64,000 bases of DNA from the NCBI RefSeq assembly GCF_016702655.1, contig NZ_JADJDO010000005.1, positions 217,404 through 281,403 of the forward strand, given 5' to 3'. Below, one piece after another: positions 54,461 through 63,623 of the stretch (within the stretch, counting starts at the first letter, position 1; the number at the start of each line of letters is the position of its first letter). The DNA is from Ideonella sp. (lineage in GTDB: Bacteria; Pseudomonadota; Gammaproteobacteria; Burkholderiales; Burkholderiaceae_C). Below the pieces are notes generated by a model. That model worked only from the letters and a program-made list of their open reading frames with translations. It made no database searches and was not told the origin of the DNA. Made by a program: the position numbers and the translations under genes.

Positions 54461-55504
54461 ATGTTCGCCTCTTTGCGCCGCTACTTCTCCACCGACCTGG
54501 CCATCGACCTCGGCACCGCCAACACGCTGATCTACGTGCGCGGCAAGGGCATCGTGCTCGACGAACCTTCGGTCGTGGCAATCCGCCACGAGGGCGGCCC
54601 GCACGGCAAGAAGACGATCCAGGCCGTCGGCAAGGAGGCCAAGGCCATGCTCGGCAAGGTGCCGGGCAACATCGAGGCCATCCGCCCGATGAAGGATGGC
54701 GTGATCGCCGACTTCACCGTCACCGAGCAGATGTTGAAGCAGTTCATCAAGATGGTGCACCCGCGCTCGGTGCTCAGGCCGAGCCCGCGCATCATCATCT
54801 GCGTGCCCTGCGGCTCGACGCAGGTCGAGCGGCGCGCGATCCGCGAGTCGGCGCTCGGCGCCGGCGCGAGCGATGTCTACCTGATCGAGGAGCCGATGGC
54901 CGCCGCGATCGGCGCCGGCCTGCCGGTGTCCGAGGCGAGCGGCTCGATGGTCGTCGACATCGGCGGCGGCACGACCGAAGTCGGCGTGATCTCGCTCGGC
55001 GGCATGGTCTACAAGGGCAGCGTGCGCGTCGGCGGCGACAAGTTCGACGAAGCCATCATCAACTACATCCGCCGCAACTACGGCATGCTGATCGGCGAGC
55101 CGACCGCCGAGGCGATCAAGAAGAACATCGGCTCCGCCTTCCCCGGCTCCGAGGTCAAGGAGATCGAGGTCAAGGGCCGCAACCTCTCCGAGGGCGTGCC
55201 GCGCAGCTTCACGATCAGCTCCAACGAGATCCTCGAAGCGCTGACCGACCCGCTGAACCAGATCGTCTCCTCGGTCAAGAACGCGCTCGAACAGACGCCG
55301 CCCGAGCTCGGCGCCGACATCGCCGAGCGCGGCATGATGCTCACCGGCGGCGGCGCGCTGCTGCGCGACCTCGATCGCCTGCTCGCCGAGGAGACCGGCC
55401 TGCCGGTGCTCGTCGCCGAAGACCCGCTGACCTGCGTCGTGCGCGGCTGCGGCATGGCGCTCGAACGCATGGAGCGCCTGGGCAGCATCTTCACGTCTGA
55501 ATGA
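54461..55504 (+). CDS. mreB: rod shape-determining protein MreB
   Basis: A 347-residue bacterial actin that guides lateral wall synthesis. Phosphate loop 1 is TDLAIDLGTANTLIY, phosphate loop 2 is VVDIGGGTTEVGVISLGG, and the adenosine motif is MLTGGGALLRDLD. ATG 54461 is the family start; the 277 bases to gatC hold the divergent promoters. It leads the mreBCD-mrdA-rodA run. Confidence 0.97.
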   Translation: MFASLRRYFSTDLAIDLGTANTLIYVRGKGIVLDEPSVVAIRHEGGPHGKKTIQAVGKEAKAMLGKVPGNIEAIRPMKDGVIADFTVTEQMLKQFIKMVHPRSVLRPSPRIIICVPCGSTQVERRAIRESALGAGASDVYLIEEPMAAAIGAGLPVSEASGSMVVDIGGGTTEVGVISLGGMVYKGSVRVGGDKFDEAIINYIRRNYGMLIGEPTAEAIKKNIGSAFPGSEVKEIEVKGRNLSEGVPRSFTISSNEILEALTDPLNQIVSSVKNALEQTPPELGADIAERGMMLTGGGALLRDLDRLLAEETGLPVLVAEDPLTCVVRGCGMALERMERLGSIFTSE

Positions 55505-55546
55505 GCGACGGTCCCGGCCGTCTGAGCTGAGCACGGCGCGCCAGCC

Positions 55547-56473
55547 ATGGCCCTGGGCAGCTTCGACCGCACGCCGCCACCCTTCTTCCGCCAGGGTCCG
55601 TCGGCGCTGAGCAAGGTGCTCTTCTTCTCGGCGCTCGCGCTGCTGCTGATGGCTGCCGACACGCGCCTGAAGCTCGCCCAGCCACTGCGCGCCGTGATTG
55701 CCACGGTGCTCGCGCCGGTCGAGCGCCTGCTGATGATCCCGGTAGCGGCTTGGGGGCAGGCCGGCAACTACCTCGGTGGCCTGCAGGGCGCGTTGACGCG
55801 TGAACAGGCCGCGCGCACCGAACTCGTCGCCCAGGCCGAGCGCGCAGCGCGCGCCGGCCAGCTGGCGCAGGAGAACGCGCGCCTGCGCGGCCTGCTCGAG
55901 CTGCGCCCTGCGCTCACGGTGCGCTCGATCGCCGCCGACGTGCTGTATGAGGCGTCCGACCCCTACTCGCGCAAGGTCGTGATCGACCGCGGCGGCGCGG
56001 GCGGCGTCGTGCTCGGCGCGCCGGTGATCAACGAGCAGGGCGTGCTCGGCCAGGTCACGCGCGTCTACCCGCTGAGCGCCGAGGTCAGCCTGCTCACCGA
56101 CAAGGACGCCGCGATTCCCGTGCTCAACCCGCGCACGCAGGTGCGCAGCGTCGCCTACGGGCTGGCCGGCGGCGCAGGCATGGAACTGCGCTTCATGGCC
56201 GGCAACGCCGACGTGCAGGTCGGCGACCTGCTCACGACCTCGGGCGTCGATGCGGTCTATCCGCCCGGACTGCCGGTGGCCAAGGTGACGCAGGTCGACC
56301 GTCGCATCGAGACCAGCTTCGCGCGCATCGTGCTGCAGCCGGTGGCCGCGCCCGACGGCGTGCGCCAGGTGCTGGTGCTCGAGCCGATCGGCGTGCAACT
56401 GCCGCCGCCGCCCGAGCCTGCAGCCGAGCCGGCTTCGGCGGCTGCGCCGCGCAAGGGGGCGCAAAGGTCATGA
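55547..56473 (+). CDS. mreC: rod shape-determining protein MreC
   Basis: A 308-residue protein with one N-terminal helix (about 25-42), a coiled coil (about 70-115) and a periplasmic beta domain (ADVLYEASDPYSRKVVIDRGG, VINEQGVLGQVTRVYP, GDLLTTSGVDAVYPPGLPVAKV). It links MreB to PBP2/RodA in the elongasome. The C-terminus is Pro/Ala-rich. Its stop overlaps mreD by four bases (ATGA). Confidence 0.95.
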   Translation: MALGSFDRTPPPFFRQGPSALSKVLFFSALALLLMAADTRLKLAQPLRAVIATVLAPVERLLMIPVAAWGQAGNYLGGLQGALTREQAARTELVAQAERAARAGQLAQENARLRGLLELRPALTVRSIAADVLYEASDPYSRKVVIDRGGAGGVVLGAPVINEQGVLGQVTRVYPLSAEVSLLTDKDAAIPVLNPRTQVRSVAYGLAGGAGMELRFMAGNADVQVGDLLTTSGVDAVYPPGLPVAKVTQVDRRIETSFARIVLQPVAAPDGVRQVLVLEPIGVQLPPPPEPAAEPASAAAPRKGAQRS

Positions 56474-56988
56474 CCTCCAAGCGCAGCGACCAGCTGCTGC
56501 TGCCGGTCAACCCGCTCTTCATCGGCGCGACGCTGCTCGCCGCGCTCGCGTTCGAGCTCGTGCCGTTCGGGCGCCAGCCCGCGCTGCCCGACTTGCTCGC
56601 GCTCGCGCTCGTGTTCTGGAACGTGCACCAGCCGCGACGCGTCGGCGTCGGCCTCGCATTCGCGTTCGGCCTCGTGCTCGACGTCCACGACGGCGCGGTG
56701 CTCGGCCAGCATGCCCTGGCCTACACGCTGCTCGCCTTCTTCGCGGTCACGATCCACCGCCGGCTGCTGTGGTTCACGGTACCGTCGCAGGCGGTGCAGA
56801 TCCTGCCGCTGTTCCTCGCCGCGCACCTGGTGTCGCTCGTCGTGCGCATGCTCGCCGGCGGCATGTTCCCGGGTTGGGAGTTCCTGCTCGCGCCGGTGCT
56901 CGAGTCGCTGCTGTGGCCGCTCGCGGTCTGGCTGCTGCTCGCGCCGCAGCGCCGGCCGCCCGATCCCGACCAGAACCGGCCCTTATGA
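56470..56988 (+). CDS. mreD: rod shape-determining protein MreD
   Basis: A 172-residue inner-membrane protein with about five helices, in the order and size of MreD. Recognised by VNPLFIGATLLAALAFELVP, FGLVLDVHDGAVLGQHALAYTLLAF and its place between mreC and mrdA. It is translationally coupled to mreC. Confidence 0.92.
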   Translation: MTSKRSDQLLLPVNPLFIGATLLAALAFELVPFGRQPALPDLLALALVFWNVHQPRRVGVGLAFAFGLVLDVHDGAVLGQHALAYTLLAFFAVTIHRRLLWFTVPSQAVQILPLFLAAHLVSLVVRMLAGGMFPGWEFLLAPVLESLLWPLAVWLLLAPQRRPPDPDQNRPL

Positions 56989-56994
56989 CGACCC

Positions 56995-57062
56995 CAAGAC
57001 GCCTGCGGCGTCGCCCCCCAGGGGGAGCTCGGGCCGCTTGGGGGCGGCCCGGCGCTGGCCCG
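56995..57062. repeat. GC-rich repeat between mreD and mrdA
   Basis: GACGCCTGCGGCGTC and CCCCCCAGGGGG palindromes followed by GCCGCTTGGGGGCGGC. Fills most of the 99-base gap inside the elongasome operon. Confidence 0.6.
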
Positions 57063-57087
57063 AGGTTTCCACTGACAAGCGCTGCGC

Positions 57088-59121
57088 ATGACCGAACTTA
57101 GAGACATCGAGCGCGAGCTCGGCAGCTTTCGGATGCGACTCTTCGCCGCGGCGGCGTTCGTGCTGTTCTGCTTCGGCCTGCTCGCGGCGCGGCTCGTCTA
57201 CCTGCAGGTCGTCAAGCACGACGAGCTTGCGACGCAGGCCGAGGCGAACCGCATTGCCGTGCTGCCCATCGTGCCCAACCGCGGCCTGATCCTGGACCGC
57301 AACGGCGTCGTGCTGGCCGACAACTATTCGGCCTACACGCTCGAGATCACGCCCTCGAAGCTGGCCGCGAGCGTCGAGGAAACGATCGACGCGCTGGCGG
57401 GCGTGATCGACATCCAGCCGCGCGACCGCAAGCGCTTCAAGCGCCTTGCCGAGGAGGGCAAGAACTTCGAGTCGCTGCCGATCCGCTCGCGCCTGAACGA
57501 CGACGAGGTCGCCCGCTTCACGGCGCAGCGCTTCCGCTTCCCCGGCGTCGAGATCAAGGCCCGGCTGTTCCGCAACTACCCGCTCGGCGAGACGGCGAGC
57601 CACCTGATCGGCTACATCGGCCGCATCAACCAGGCCGAGAAGGCCGCCATCGACGAGACCGAGGACGCGCCCAACTACCGCGGCACCGAATACATCGGCA
57701 AGCTCGGCATCGAGCAGAGCTACGAGTCCGAACTGCACGGCACGACCGGCTTCGAGGAGATCGAGACCACCGCCGGCGGGCGCGCCGTGCGCCGCCTGCA
57801 GAGCAACGCGGCGATTCCCGGCAACAAGCTCACGCTCGCGATCGACATCCGGCTGCAGGCGCTCGTCGAGGAGCTCTACGGTGAACGGCGCGGCGCGCTC
57901 GTGGCCATCGACCCACGCAACGGCGAGATCCTGGCCTTTGTCAGCAAGCCCAACTTCGACCCCAACCTCTTTGTCGACGGCATCGACGCCGAGAACTGGA
58001 AGGCGCTCAACGAATCGATCGACAAGCCGCTCTTGAACCGCGCATTGCGCGGCACCTATCCACCGGGCTCGACCTACAAGCCCTTCATGGCGCTGGCCGC
58101 GCTGACGCTCGGCAAGCGAACACCGCAACAGGCGATCTCCGACCCCGGCTACTTCTGGTTCGGCAATCACAAGTTCCGCGACGACAAGGAGGGCGGCCAC
58201 GGCGCGGTGGACATGTACCGGTCGATCGTGCAGTCGTGCGACACCTACTACTACACGCTCGCCAACGACCTCGGCGTCGACGCGATGCACGACTTCATGA
58301 AGCCGCTCGGCCTCGGGCAGTTGACCGGGATCGACATCCACGGCGAGGTCAGGGGCGTGCTGCCGTCCACGGCCTGGAAGAAGGCCGCCTACCGGAAGAA
58401 GGAGCAGCAGAAGTGGTATGCCGGCGAGACCATCTCGCTGGGCATCGGCCAGGGCTACAACACCTTCACGATGCTGCAGCTCGCCGACGCGACGGCCGCC
58501 GTCGCCACCGGCGGCCAGCGCTACGTGCCGCGCCTGGCGCGCGAAATCGAGGACTTCGAGACGCGCGCACAGCGCCGCGTCTCGGGGCGGGCGCTCGAGC
58601 CTTTGCCGTGGAAGCCGGAGCACGTGGCCTTCATCCACCAGGCAATGCACGGCGTGACGCAGGAAGGCACCTCGGCGCGCGTGTTCGCCGGCGCGCCCTA
58701 CAAGACGGGCGGCAAGACGGGCACCGCGCAAGTGATCGCGATCGGCAAGGACGAGAAGTACGACGCCAAGGCAATCGACGAGCGCCACCGCGACCACGCG
58801 CTCTACACCGCCTTTGCGCCGCTCGACGAGCCGCGCATCGCGCTCGCGATGGTGGTCGAGAACGCCGGCTTCGGCGCGGCGGCGGCAGCGCCGATCGCGC
58901 GCCGCGTGTTCGACTACCTGCTGCTCGGCAAGTACCCGAGCGAGGAAGACATCGCGGCCACCCGGCGCGGCCAGTCGACGGTCCCGATCGGCGCCCAGCG
59001 CGACGCGGCGACGGTGCCGCTGCCCGGCGCCAGCGCGACGCTGCCGCCGGCCGCGGCAGCCGACGTCGTGGCCGCATCGGCGAGCGCGCCGGCGCTGGCG
59101 CAGGCGAGGCAGCAACCGTGA
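57088..59121 (+). CDS. mrdA: peptidoglycan transpeptidase PBP2
   Basis: A 677-residue class B penicillin-binding protein that cross-links lateral wall peptidoglycan. One N-terminal helix (about 18-40), a dimerisation domain, then the transpeptidase domain with the active-site serine in YPPGSTYKPFMALA (STxK), SCD in IVQSCDTYYY, and KTGTAQ. The C-terminal 60 residues are Ala/Pro-rich. It overlaps rodA by four bases (GTGA). Confidence 0.96.
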   Translation: MTELRDIERELGSFRMRLFAAAAFVLFCFGLLAARLVYLQVVKHDELATQAEANRIAVLPIVPNRGLILDRNGVVLADNYSAYTLEITPSKLAASVEETIDALAGVIDIQPRDRKRFKRLAEEGKNFESLPIRSRLNDDEVARFTAQRFRFPGVEIKARLFRNYPLGETASHLIGYIGRINQAEKAAIDETEDAPNYRGTEYIGKLGIEQSYESELHGTTGFEEIETTAGGRAVRRLQSNAAIPGNKLTLAIDIRLQALVEELYGERRGALVAIDPRNGEILAFVSKPNFDPNLFVDGIDAENWKALNESIDKPLLNRALRGTYPPGSTYKPFMALAALTLGKRTPQQAISDPGYFWFGNHKFRDDKEGGHGAVDMYRSIVQSCDTYYYTLANDLGVDAMHDFMKPLGLGQLTGIDIHGEVRGVLPSTAWKKAAYRKKEQQKWYAGETISLGIGQGYNTFTMLQLADATAAVATGGQRYVPRLAREIEDFETRAQRRVSGRALEPLPWKPEHVAFIHQAMHGVTQEGTSARVFAGAPYKTGGKTGTAQVIAIGKDEKYDAKAIDERHRDHALYTAFAPLDEPRIALAMVVENAGFGAAAAAPIARRVFDYLLLGKYPSEEDIAATRRGQSTVPIGAQRDAATVPLPGASATLPPAAAADVVAASASAPALAQARQQP

Positions 59122-60272
59122 GCGCGACCTTCGACCGGCCGTCGCTGTGGGCGCGCCTGCAGCCGATCTTCAGCGGTTTCGACGGCCCGCTCGCGCTCGC
59201 GATCGCGCTGCTCGCGGCAGGCGGGCTGGTGACGATGTACTCGGCCGGCTACGACAGCGGCACGCGCTTTGCAGGCCACGCGCGCAACATGGGCCTGGCG
59301 CTCGTGGTGCTGTTCGTCGTCGCCCAGATCTCTCCGCAACGCCTGGCGCGGCTGGCCGTGCCGCTCTATGCGCTCGGCGTCGCGCTGCTCGTCGCGACGA
59401 TGCTCTTTGGCGTGACCAAGAAGGGTGCGACGCGCTGGCTGCACATCGGCATCGACATCCAGCCGTCGGAGGTGCTCAAGATCGCGATGCCGCTCATGCT
59501 CGCCTGGTGGTTCCAGCGCCGCGAGGGGCAGTTGCGCGTGCTCGACTTCGCCGCCGCGCTGCTGCTGCTCGCGCTGCCGGTGGCGCTGATCGTCAAGCAG
59601 CCCGACCTCGGCACCGCGATCCTCGTCCTCTCGGCCGGCCTGTACGTGATCTTCTTCGCCGGGCTGTCGTGGCGCTTGATCATCCCGGTGCTGCTGCTGG
59701 CAGCAGTGGCCATCACCGCGCTCGTGCTGTCGGAGGAGCGCATCTGCCAGGCCGGCGTCAAGTGGCCGCTGCTGCACGACTACCAGAAGGCGCGCGTGTG
59801 CACGTTGCTCGACCCGACCAAGGACCCGCTCGGCAAGGGCTTCCACATCATCCAGGGCGGGATCGCGATCGGCTCCGGCGGCGTCACCGGCAAGGGTTTC
59901 ATGAAGGGCACGCAGACCCACCTCGAGTTCATCCCCGAGCGCACGACCGACTTCGTGTTCGCCGCCTTCGCCGAGGAGTTCGGCCTCGCCGGCACCTTGG
60001 CGCTGATCCTCGGCTTCAGCTTCCTGATCCTGCGCGGCCTGATGATCGCCGCCGAGGCGCCCACGCAATTCGCGCGCCTGCTCGCCGGCGCGGTGACGCT
60101 GTCGTTCTTCACCTACGCCTTCGTCAACATGGGCATGGTCAGCGGCATCCTGCCCGTGGTCGGCGTGCCGCTGCCCTTCATCAGCTACGGCGGCACGGCG
60201 ATGGTGACGCTTGGGCTGGGCCTCGGAATCCTGATGTCGATCGCGAAGAGCCGGCGGCTGGTGCAGACCTAG
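59118..60272 (+). CDS. rodA: peptidoglycan glycosyltransferase RodA
   Basis: A 384-residue SEDS-family polymerase with about ten helices. Landmarks are GATRWLHIGIDIQPSEVLKIAMPL, KQPDLGTAILVL, ERTTDFVFAAFAEEFGLAG and the end GVPLPFISYGGTAMVTLGLGLGIL. It works with PBP2 in the elongasome. The start is GTG 59118, overlapping the mrdA stop. Confidence 0.96.
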   Translation: MSATFDRPSLWARLQPIFSGFDGPLALAIALLAAGGLVTMYSAGYDSGTRFAGHARNMGLALVVLFVVAQISPQRLARLAVPLYALGVALLVATMLFGVTKKGATRWLHIGIDIQPSEVLKIAMPLMLAWWFQRREGQLRVLDFAAALLLLALPVALIVKQPDLGTAILVLSAGLYVIFFAGLSWRLIIPVLLLAAVAITALVLSEERICQAGVKWPLLHDYQKARVCTLLDPTKDPLGKGFHIIQGGIAIGSGGVTGKGFMKGTQTHLEFIPERTTDFVFAAFAEEFGLAGTLALILGFSFLILRGLMIAAEAPTQFARLLAGAVTLSFFTYAFVNMGMVSGILPVVGVPLPFISYGGTAMVTLGLGLGILMSIAKSRRLVQT

Positions 60273-60294
60273 CGAGCGCCTGCGCCGGCACCGA

Positions 60295-61029
60295 TCATCG
60301 TTGCCTGCGCCGCCGCCCGACGCAAATCGTCAGCCCCAGGCCGACCAGCATGAGCGCCAGCGCCGAAGGTTCGGGAACGGCCAGCGCGGATACCGCCGGC
60401 GCAAGCGCAAAGCGAAAGTCGTCGGCAAAGATGTACTTCAGCTCGCCCGCGGTGCCCTCCATCTCGCGGAACTCGAACGCGTGGAACGGCGTGCTGCTGA
60501 TCGCGCCGAAGAATGCATAGCCGGTGCTGATCTGGCTCGCGGCACCGAAGTCGAAGCGCTTGCCGTCGAGGAACAGGTTGATGTCGGCCGGCGGCGTGTT
60601 GGTGCGGATCCAGCCGCCGATGGCGTAGAAGCCGGCGGCCGAAGCCCCCATGAAACCGTCGCCGCAAGCCCCCGGCAGCGAACAATCGGCCGGGCCGCCG
60701 TAAGCACCATGCGGGTAGGCGAAGAAGCCCCAACTGCCGCGCCGCGCCGCGCCGTCGCCGGTCGTGATCTCGCCGCCGTCGAAGTTGGCGCTCCAGGTGA
60801 CGCCCTTGCTGAGCACGCTCTGCGCGGTGTGGAAGCCGCCACTGATGGTCGATCGCACATCGCCCCACGCGCCGGCGTTCTCGAAAGTCTCCTGCTTGCT
60901 CGCAAGCCCCTGGGCCTTGAGCGCACCGACATACGCCGCCTGCCGGGTATAGAGGCTCACCGCCGCCTGGCTTGGCAGTGCAGGCGCCAACAGCGCCGCA
61001 GCCAGGGCTGCGCTCAAGAATGGGTGCAT
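60295..61029 (-). CDS. PEP-CTERM sorting-signal protein
   Basis: A 244-residue exported protein. A signal peptide (HPFLSAALAAALLAPALPSQA) precedes a beta-rich domain (SLYTRQAAYVGALK, ETFENAGAWGDV, ISSTPFHAFEFREM). The C-terminus is a PEP-CTERM signal: VPEPSALALMLVGLGLTI followed by a basic RRRRQR. Exosortase EpsH/XrtA is expected to cleave it; no exosortase is in the window. ATG 61029 has GGGAGA before it. Function unknown. Confidence 0.9.
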   Translation of the reverse strand: MHPFLSAALAAALLAPALPSQAAVSLYTRQAAYVGALKAQGLASKQETFENAGAWGDVRSTISGGFHTAQSVLSKGVTWSANFDGGEITTGDGAARRGSWGFFAYPHGAYGGPADCSLPGACGDGFMGASAAGFYAIGGWIRTNTPPADINLFLDGKRFDFGAASQISTGYAFFGAISSTPFHAFEFREMEGTAGELKYIFADDFRFALAPAVSALAVPEPSALALMLVGLGLTICVGRRRRQR

Positions 61030-61130
61030 CGGATTCTCCCGCCATCGATCAAGACATGCCTGCATCATGCTCAGATGCAGCGCCCGCCGTCAACCTCCAT
61101 TGCAGGCCTGACTGTGTGTGTCCCGCAAGG

Positions 61131-61506
61131 GTGGCGAGCCGGCGCCTGGCTCGGTCTGGTGCCGCGCCAGAACTCCAGCGGTGGCAGGGCCGTGCTCGGG
61201 CGCATCACCAAACGCGGCGACGACTATCTGCGCACACTGCTCATCCAGGGCGCCAAGGCCGCGGTGATGAGTGCGCCCAAGCGCGACGATCCGATCTCGC
61301 GCTGGCTGGTGCAGCTCACTGCGCGCGTGGGCTGGCAAAAGGCGTGCGTGGCCATGGCCAACAAGAACGCACGCATCCTGTGGGCAGTGATGACGCGCGA
61401 GCAAGTCTTCGATCCCCACCACGTCAGCGTCAAGCCGCCGGCAAAGCAGTCAAACAGGCAGACCGCTGCAGCGGCCCCACCGCTCGCAGCTGCTTGCCCG
61501 GCCTGA
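61131..61506 (+). pseudogene. IS110-family transposase, C-terminal remnant
   Basis: Only the last part of an IS110/IS1111-type transposase: AWLGLVPRQNSSGGRAVLGRITKRGDDYLRTLLIQGAKA, then ARVGWQKACVAMANKNARILWAVMTREQVFDPHH. The N-terminal DEDD catalytic domain is missing and the first residues are not from the family, so the 5' part is deleted. It lies 100 bases from the PEP-CTERM gene. Confidence 0.85.
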
Positions 61507-61871
61507 GTGCCAACGCCACCCGATCAACCCAACACCAAGCATTCGATCCCTTCCACCAAAGACGTGCTCTCGAAGATGCATTGACAGGTCAGACCGGTAG
61601 CTGGCGAACTCAGGCTTTCCCCGCGCGGCGGCAATCGTGCCCAACCCCGTGGAACGAATGGAGCCCGGCTGAGCGGTTCGTATCTGGGTCCGCACCGGCA
61701 GGTGCAACAAGGCCGTTTGTAGATGTGCAGTCTGTTCTCTGTCGCCATTGCACCTTCGCATGCCCATCGTCGCGTGGATCGAACAGGACCAGCTCGTGAA
61801 TGCAAACTCAGTCTTGAAGGAAAAGAAAATGCATTGAGCGCTTGACGCGGAGGGAAGTCCTTGTAGAGGGG
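61507..61871. other. non-coding flank of IS110 remnant
   Basis: Follows the transposase remnant. No supported protein. The part at about 61815-61860 (AAGAAAATGCATTGAGCGCTTGACG) looks like the right-end DNA of IS110 elements, so the remnant probably extends here. No terminal inverted repeats were found, as expected for this family. Confidence 0.5.
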
Positions 61872-62249
61872 TTAGGCCCCACCCTGCGTTGGCCCGCGCG
61901 TCGCCGTTGCGATGAGTTCGAGCGATAGACCTGGCGCGAGCTGTGCTCCGTAGACAGCGCGCTGAGGCCAGTGCTGAGGGTCGGGGCCGATCCAGGCGCA
62001 CCACAGCTCGTTGAAGGCTTCCCGATCACGCATGTCGGCCAGCACCACCTGAACGGAGAGCAGTTGCTGCTTGGACGAGCCCGCCTGTCGGAGCGAGTTG
62101 TCCAGGAATGCAAAGGTTTCTTGGATCTGTACTTCGAGTGGCGCTCCAGGGGTAAGAGCGTTGGAGACTGTCCAGATCAGTCCACCGGTCGCCACCGTGT
62201 GGCTTCTACAGGCAGCTTGGCTGCGCCAGCGTTCGATTGGCTGCGACAT
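61872..62249 (-). CDS. RidA/YjgF-family protein
   Basis: A 125-residue protein of the RidA family (TVSNALTPGAPLEVQIQETFAFLDNSL, LLSVQVVLADMRDREAFNELW, PGLSLELIATATRG). RidA proteins deaminate reactive enamine/imine intermediates. The substrate arginine of classical RidA (near IEAIAA) is not at the usual place (LIATATRG), so activity may differ. It lies between two IS110 copies on the opposite strand and could be cargo moved with them. Confidence 0.8.
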   Translation of the reverse strand: MSQPIERWRSQAACRSHTVATGGLIWTVSNALTPGAPLEVQIQETFAFLDNSLRQAGSSKQQLLSVQVVLADMRDREAFNELWCAWIGPDPQHWPQRAVYGAQLAPGLSLELIATATRGPTQGGA

Positions 62250-62481
62250 GCGCCGAGACTTTCACAGGTCCGGGTCGGGCTTCCGCCGAGGAGCGACGTT
62301 GCGCCAACCAGGACTCCGCGGCATGGCGTCGTTTTGTGGGGCCTAGACAAGATGGCTTCGTGAAGCCGGGCGGCCCGCCCCCTGCAGTGCCGTAGGTTGC
62401 GCGCCGAGGGCGTGCCGAGCTACACCAATGCACCGGACCGATGGTCGGTCAGGTCGTTGCGAATTTGCGAGGAGACGGGCC

Positions 62482-63623
62482 ATGGACAAATCTAGCACTC
62501 TGTACGTCGGATTGGACGTTCACAAGGACAGTATCGACATCGCCACGGCGGACGCCGGGCGTGAGGGCGAGATTCGGCACGTGCAGCACCGGCGGCGATC
62601 TCGTCGCGCTGGACAAGGCGCTGCGCAAGCTGACCAGCAAGGGCCACCGGCTGCACGTGGTCTACGAAGCCGGCCCCTGCGGGTTCGTGATCTGGCGCCA
62701 CCTGAACGCGCAGGGCATCGAATGCCAAGTGGTCGCGCCTTCGTCGATCCCCAAGCGCGCGGGGGACCGCATCAAGACCGACCGCCGCGACGCCATGCTG
62801 CTGGCGCGGCTGAGCCGCTCTGGCGACCTCACCCCCGTGCGCGTGCCCGGTGCCGCCGACGAGGCCGTGCGCGACCTCGTGCGCGCCCGCGAAGACGCTG
62901 TGCGCGAATGCCGCAACGCCCGCCACCGCCTGAAGGCACTGCTGCTGCGCAACGGCATCGCCTACGCCGGCAAGAGCAGCTGGACGGCGGCGCACCTGCG
63001 CTGGCTGGCCACGCTCAAGCTGGAGCACGCCGCGCAGCAGATCGGGTTCCAAGAGTACCTGCACGCCATCACCGAAGCCACGGCGCGCATCGCGAGGCTG
63101 GAGCAGGCGATGCGCGACACCCTGCCCGAGTGGAGCCTCAAGCCCTTGGTGCAGGCCCTGCAGGCGCTGCGCGGTGTGCAGCTGATCGCGGCGATGACGC
63201 TGGTGGGCGAACTGCAGGACTTCCTGCGCTTCGAGTCAGCGCGCAAACTGATGGCCTTCGTGGGCCTGGTGCCGGGCGAACACTCCTCAGGCCCCAAGCG
63301 GCGCCAGGGCAGCATCACCAAAGCCGGCAACAGTACGGCCCGGCGCATGATGGTCGAGATCGCCTGGCACTACCAGCACCCGGCGCGCGTGACGCCCATC
63401 ATCGCCACGCGCCAGGATCAGTTGCCCAAGGCCGTCACCGACATCGCCTGGAAGGCACAGCTCAGGTTGAACGCGAAGTTCGCGCGCCTGCTGGCGCGCC
63501 GGGTGATGAAGAACAAGGCCGTAGGCCGTGGCGCGCGAGCTCGCCGGGTTCGTGTGGGCCATCGGTTGCGAGGTGCACAACTCGGGCTGGCAGGATGCCG
63601 ATCCCCGCCACCGCAGCGGCTGA
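62482..63623 (+). pseudogene. IS110-family transposase, frameshifted
   Basis: Nearly complete IS110-type transposase. It begins MDKSSTLYVGLDVHKDSIDIA, with the catalytic Asp in GLDVHKD, later KTDRRDAMLLARL, and the Transposase_20 part (LQALRGVQLIAAMTLVGEL, LMAFVGLVPGEHSSGPKRRQG). Two frame changes break it, near 62580 (after EIRHVQ) and near 63524 (after NKAV, where VARELAGFVWAIG continues in another frame). Each needs +1 or -2 bases. ATG 62482 has GGAG upstream. It cannot be mobile by itself as read. Confidence 0.85.

Noticed and set aside
54263..59115. Two long minus-strand frames opposite mreB-mreC and mrdA
   Set aside because: Opposite highly conserved elongasome genes; composition is typical antisense of GC-rich code.
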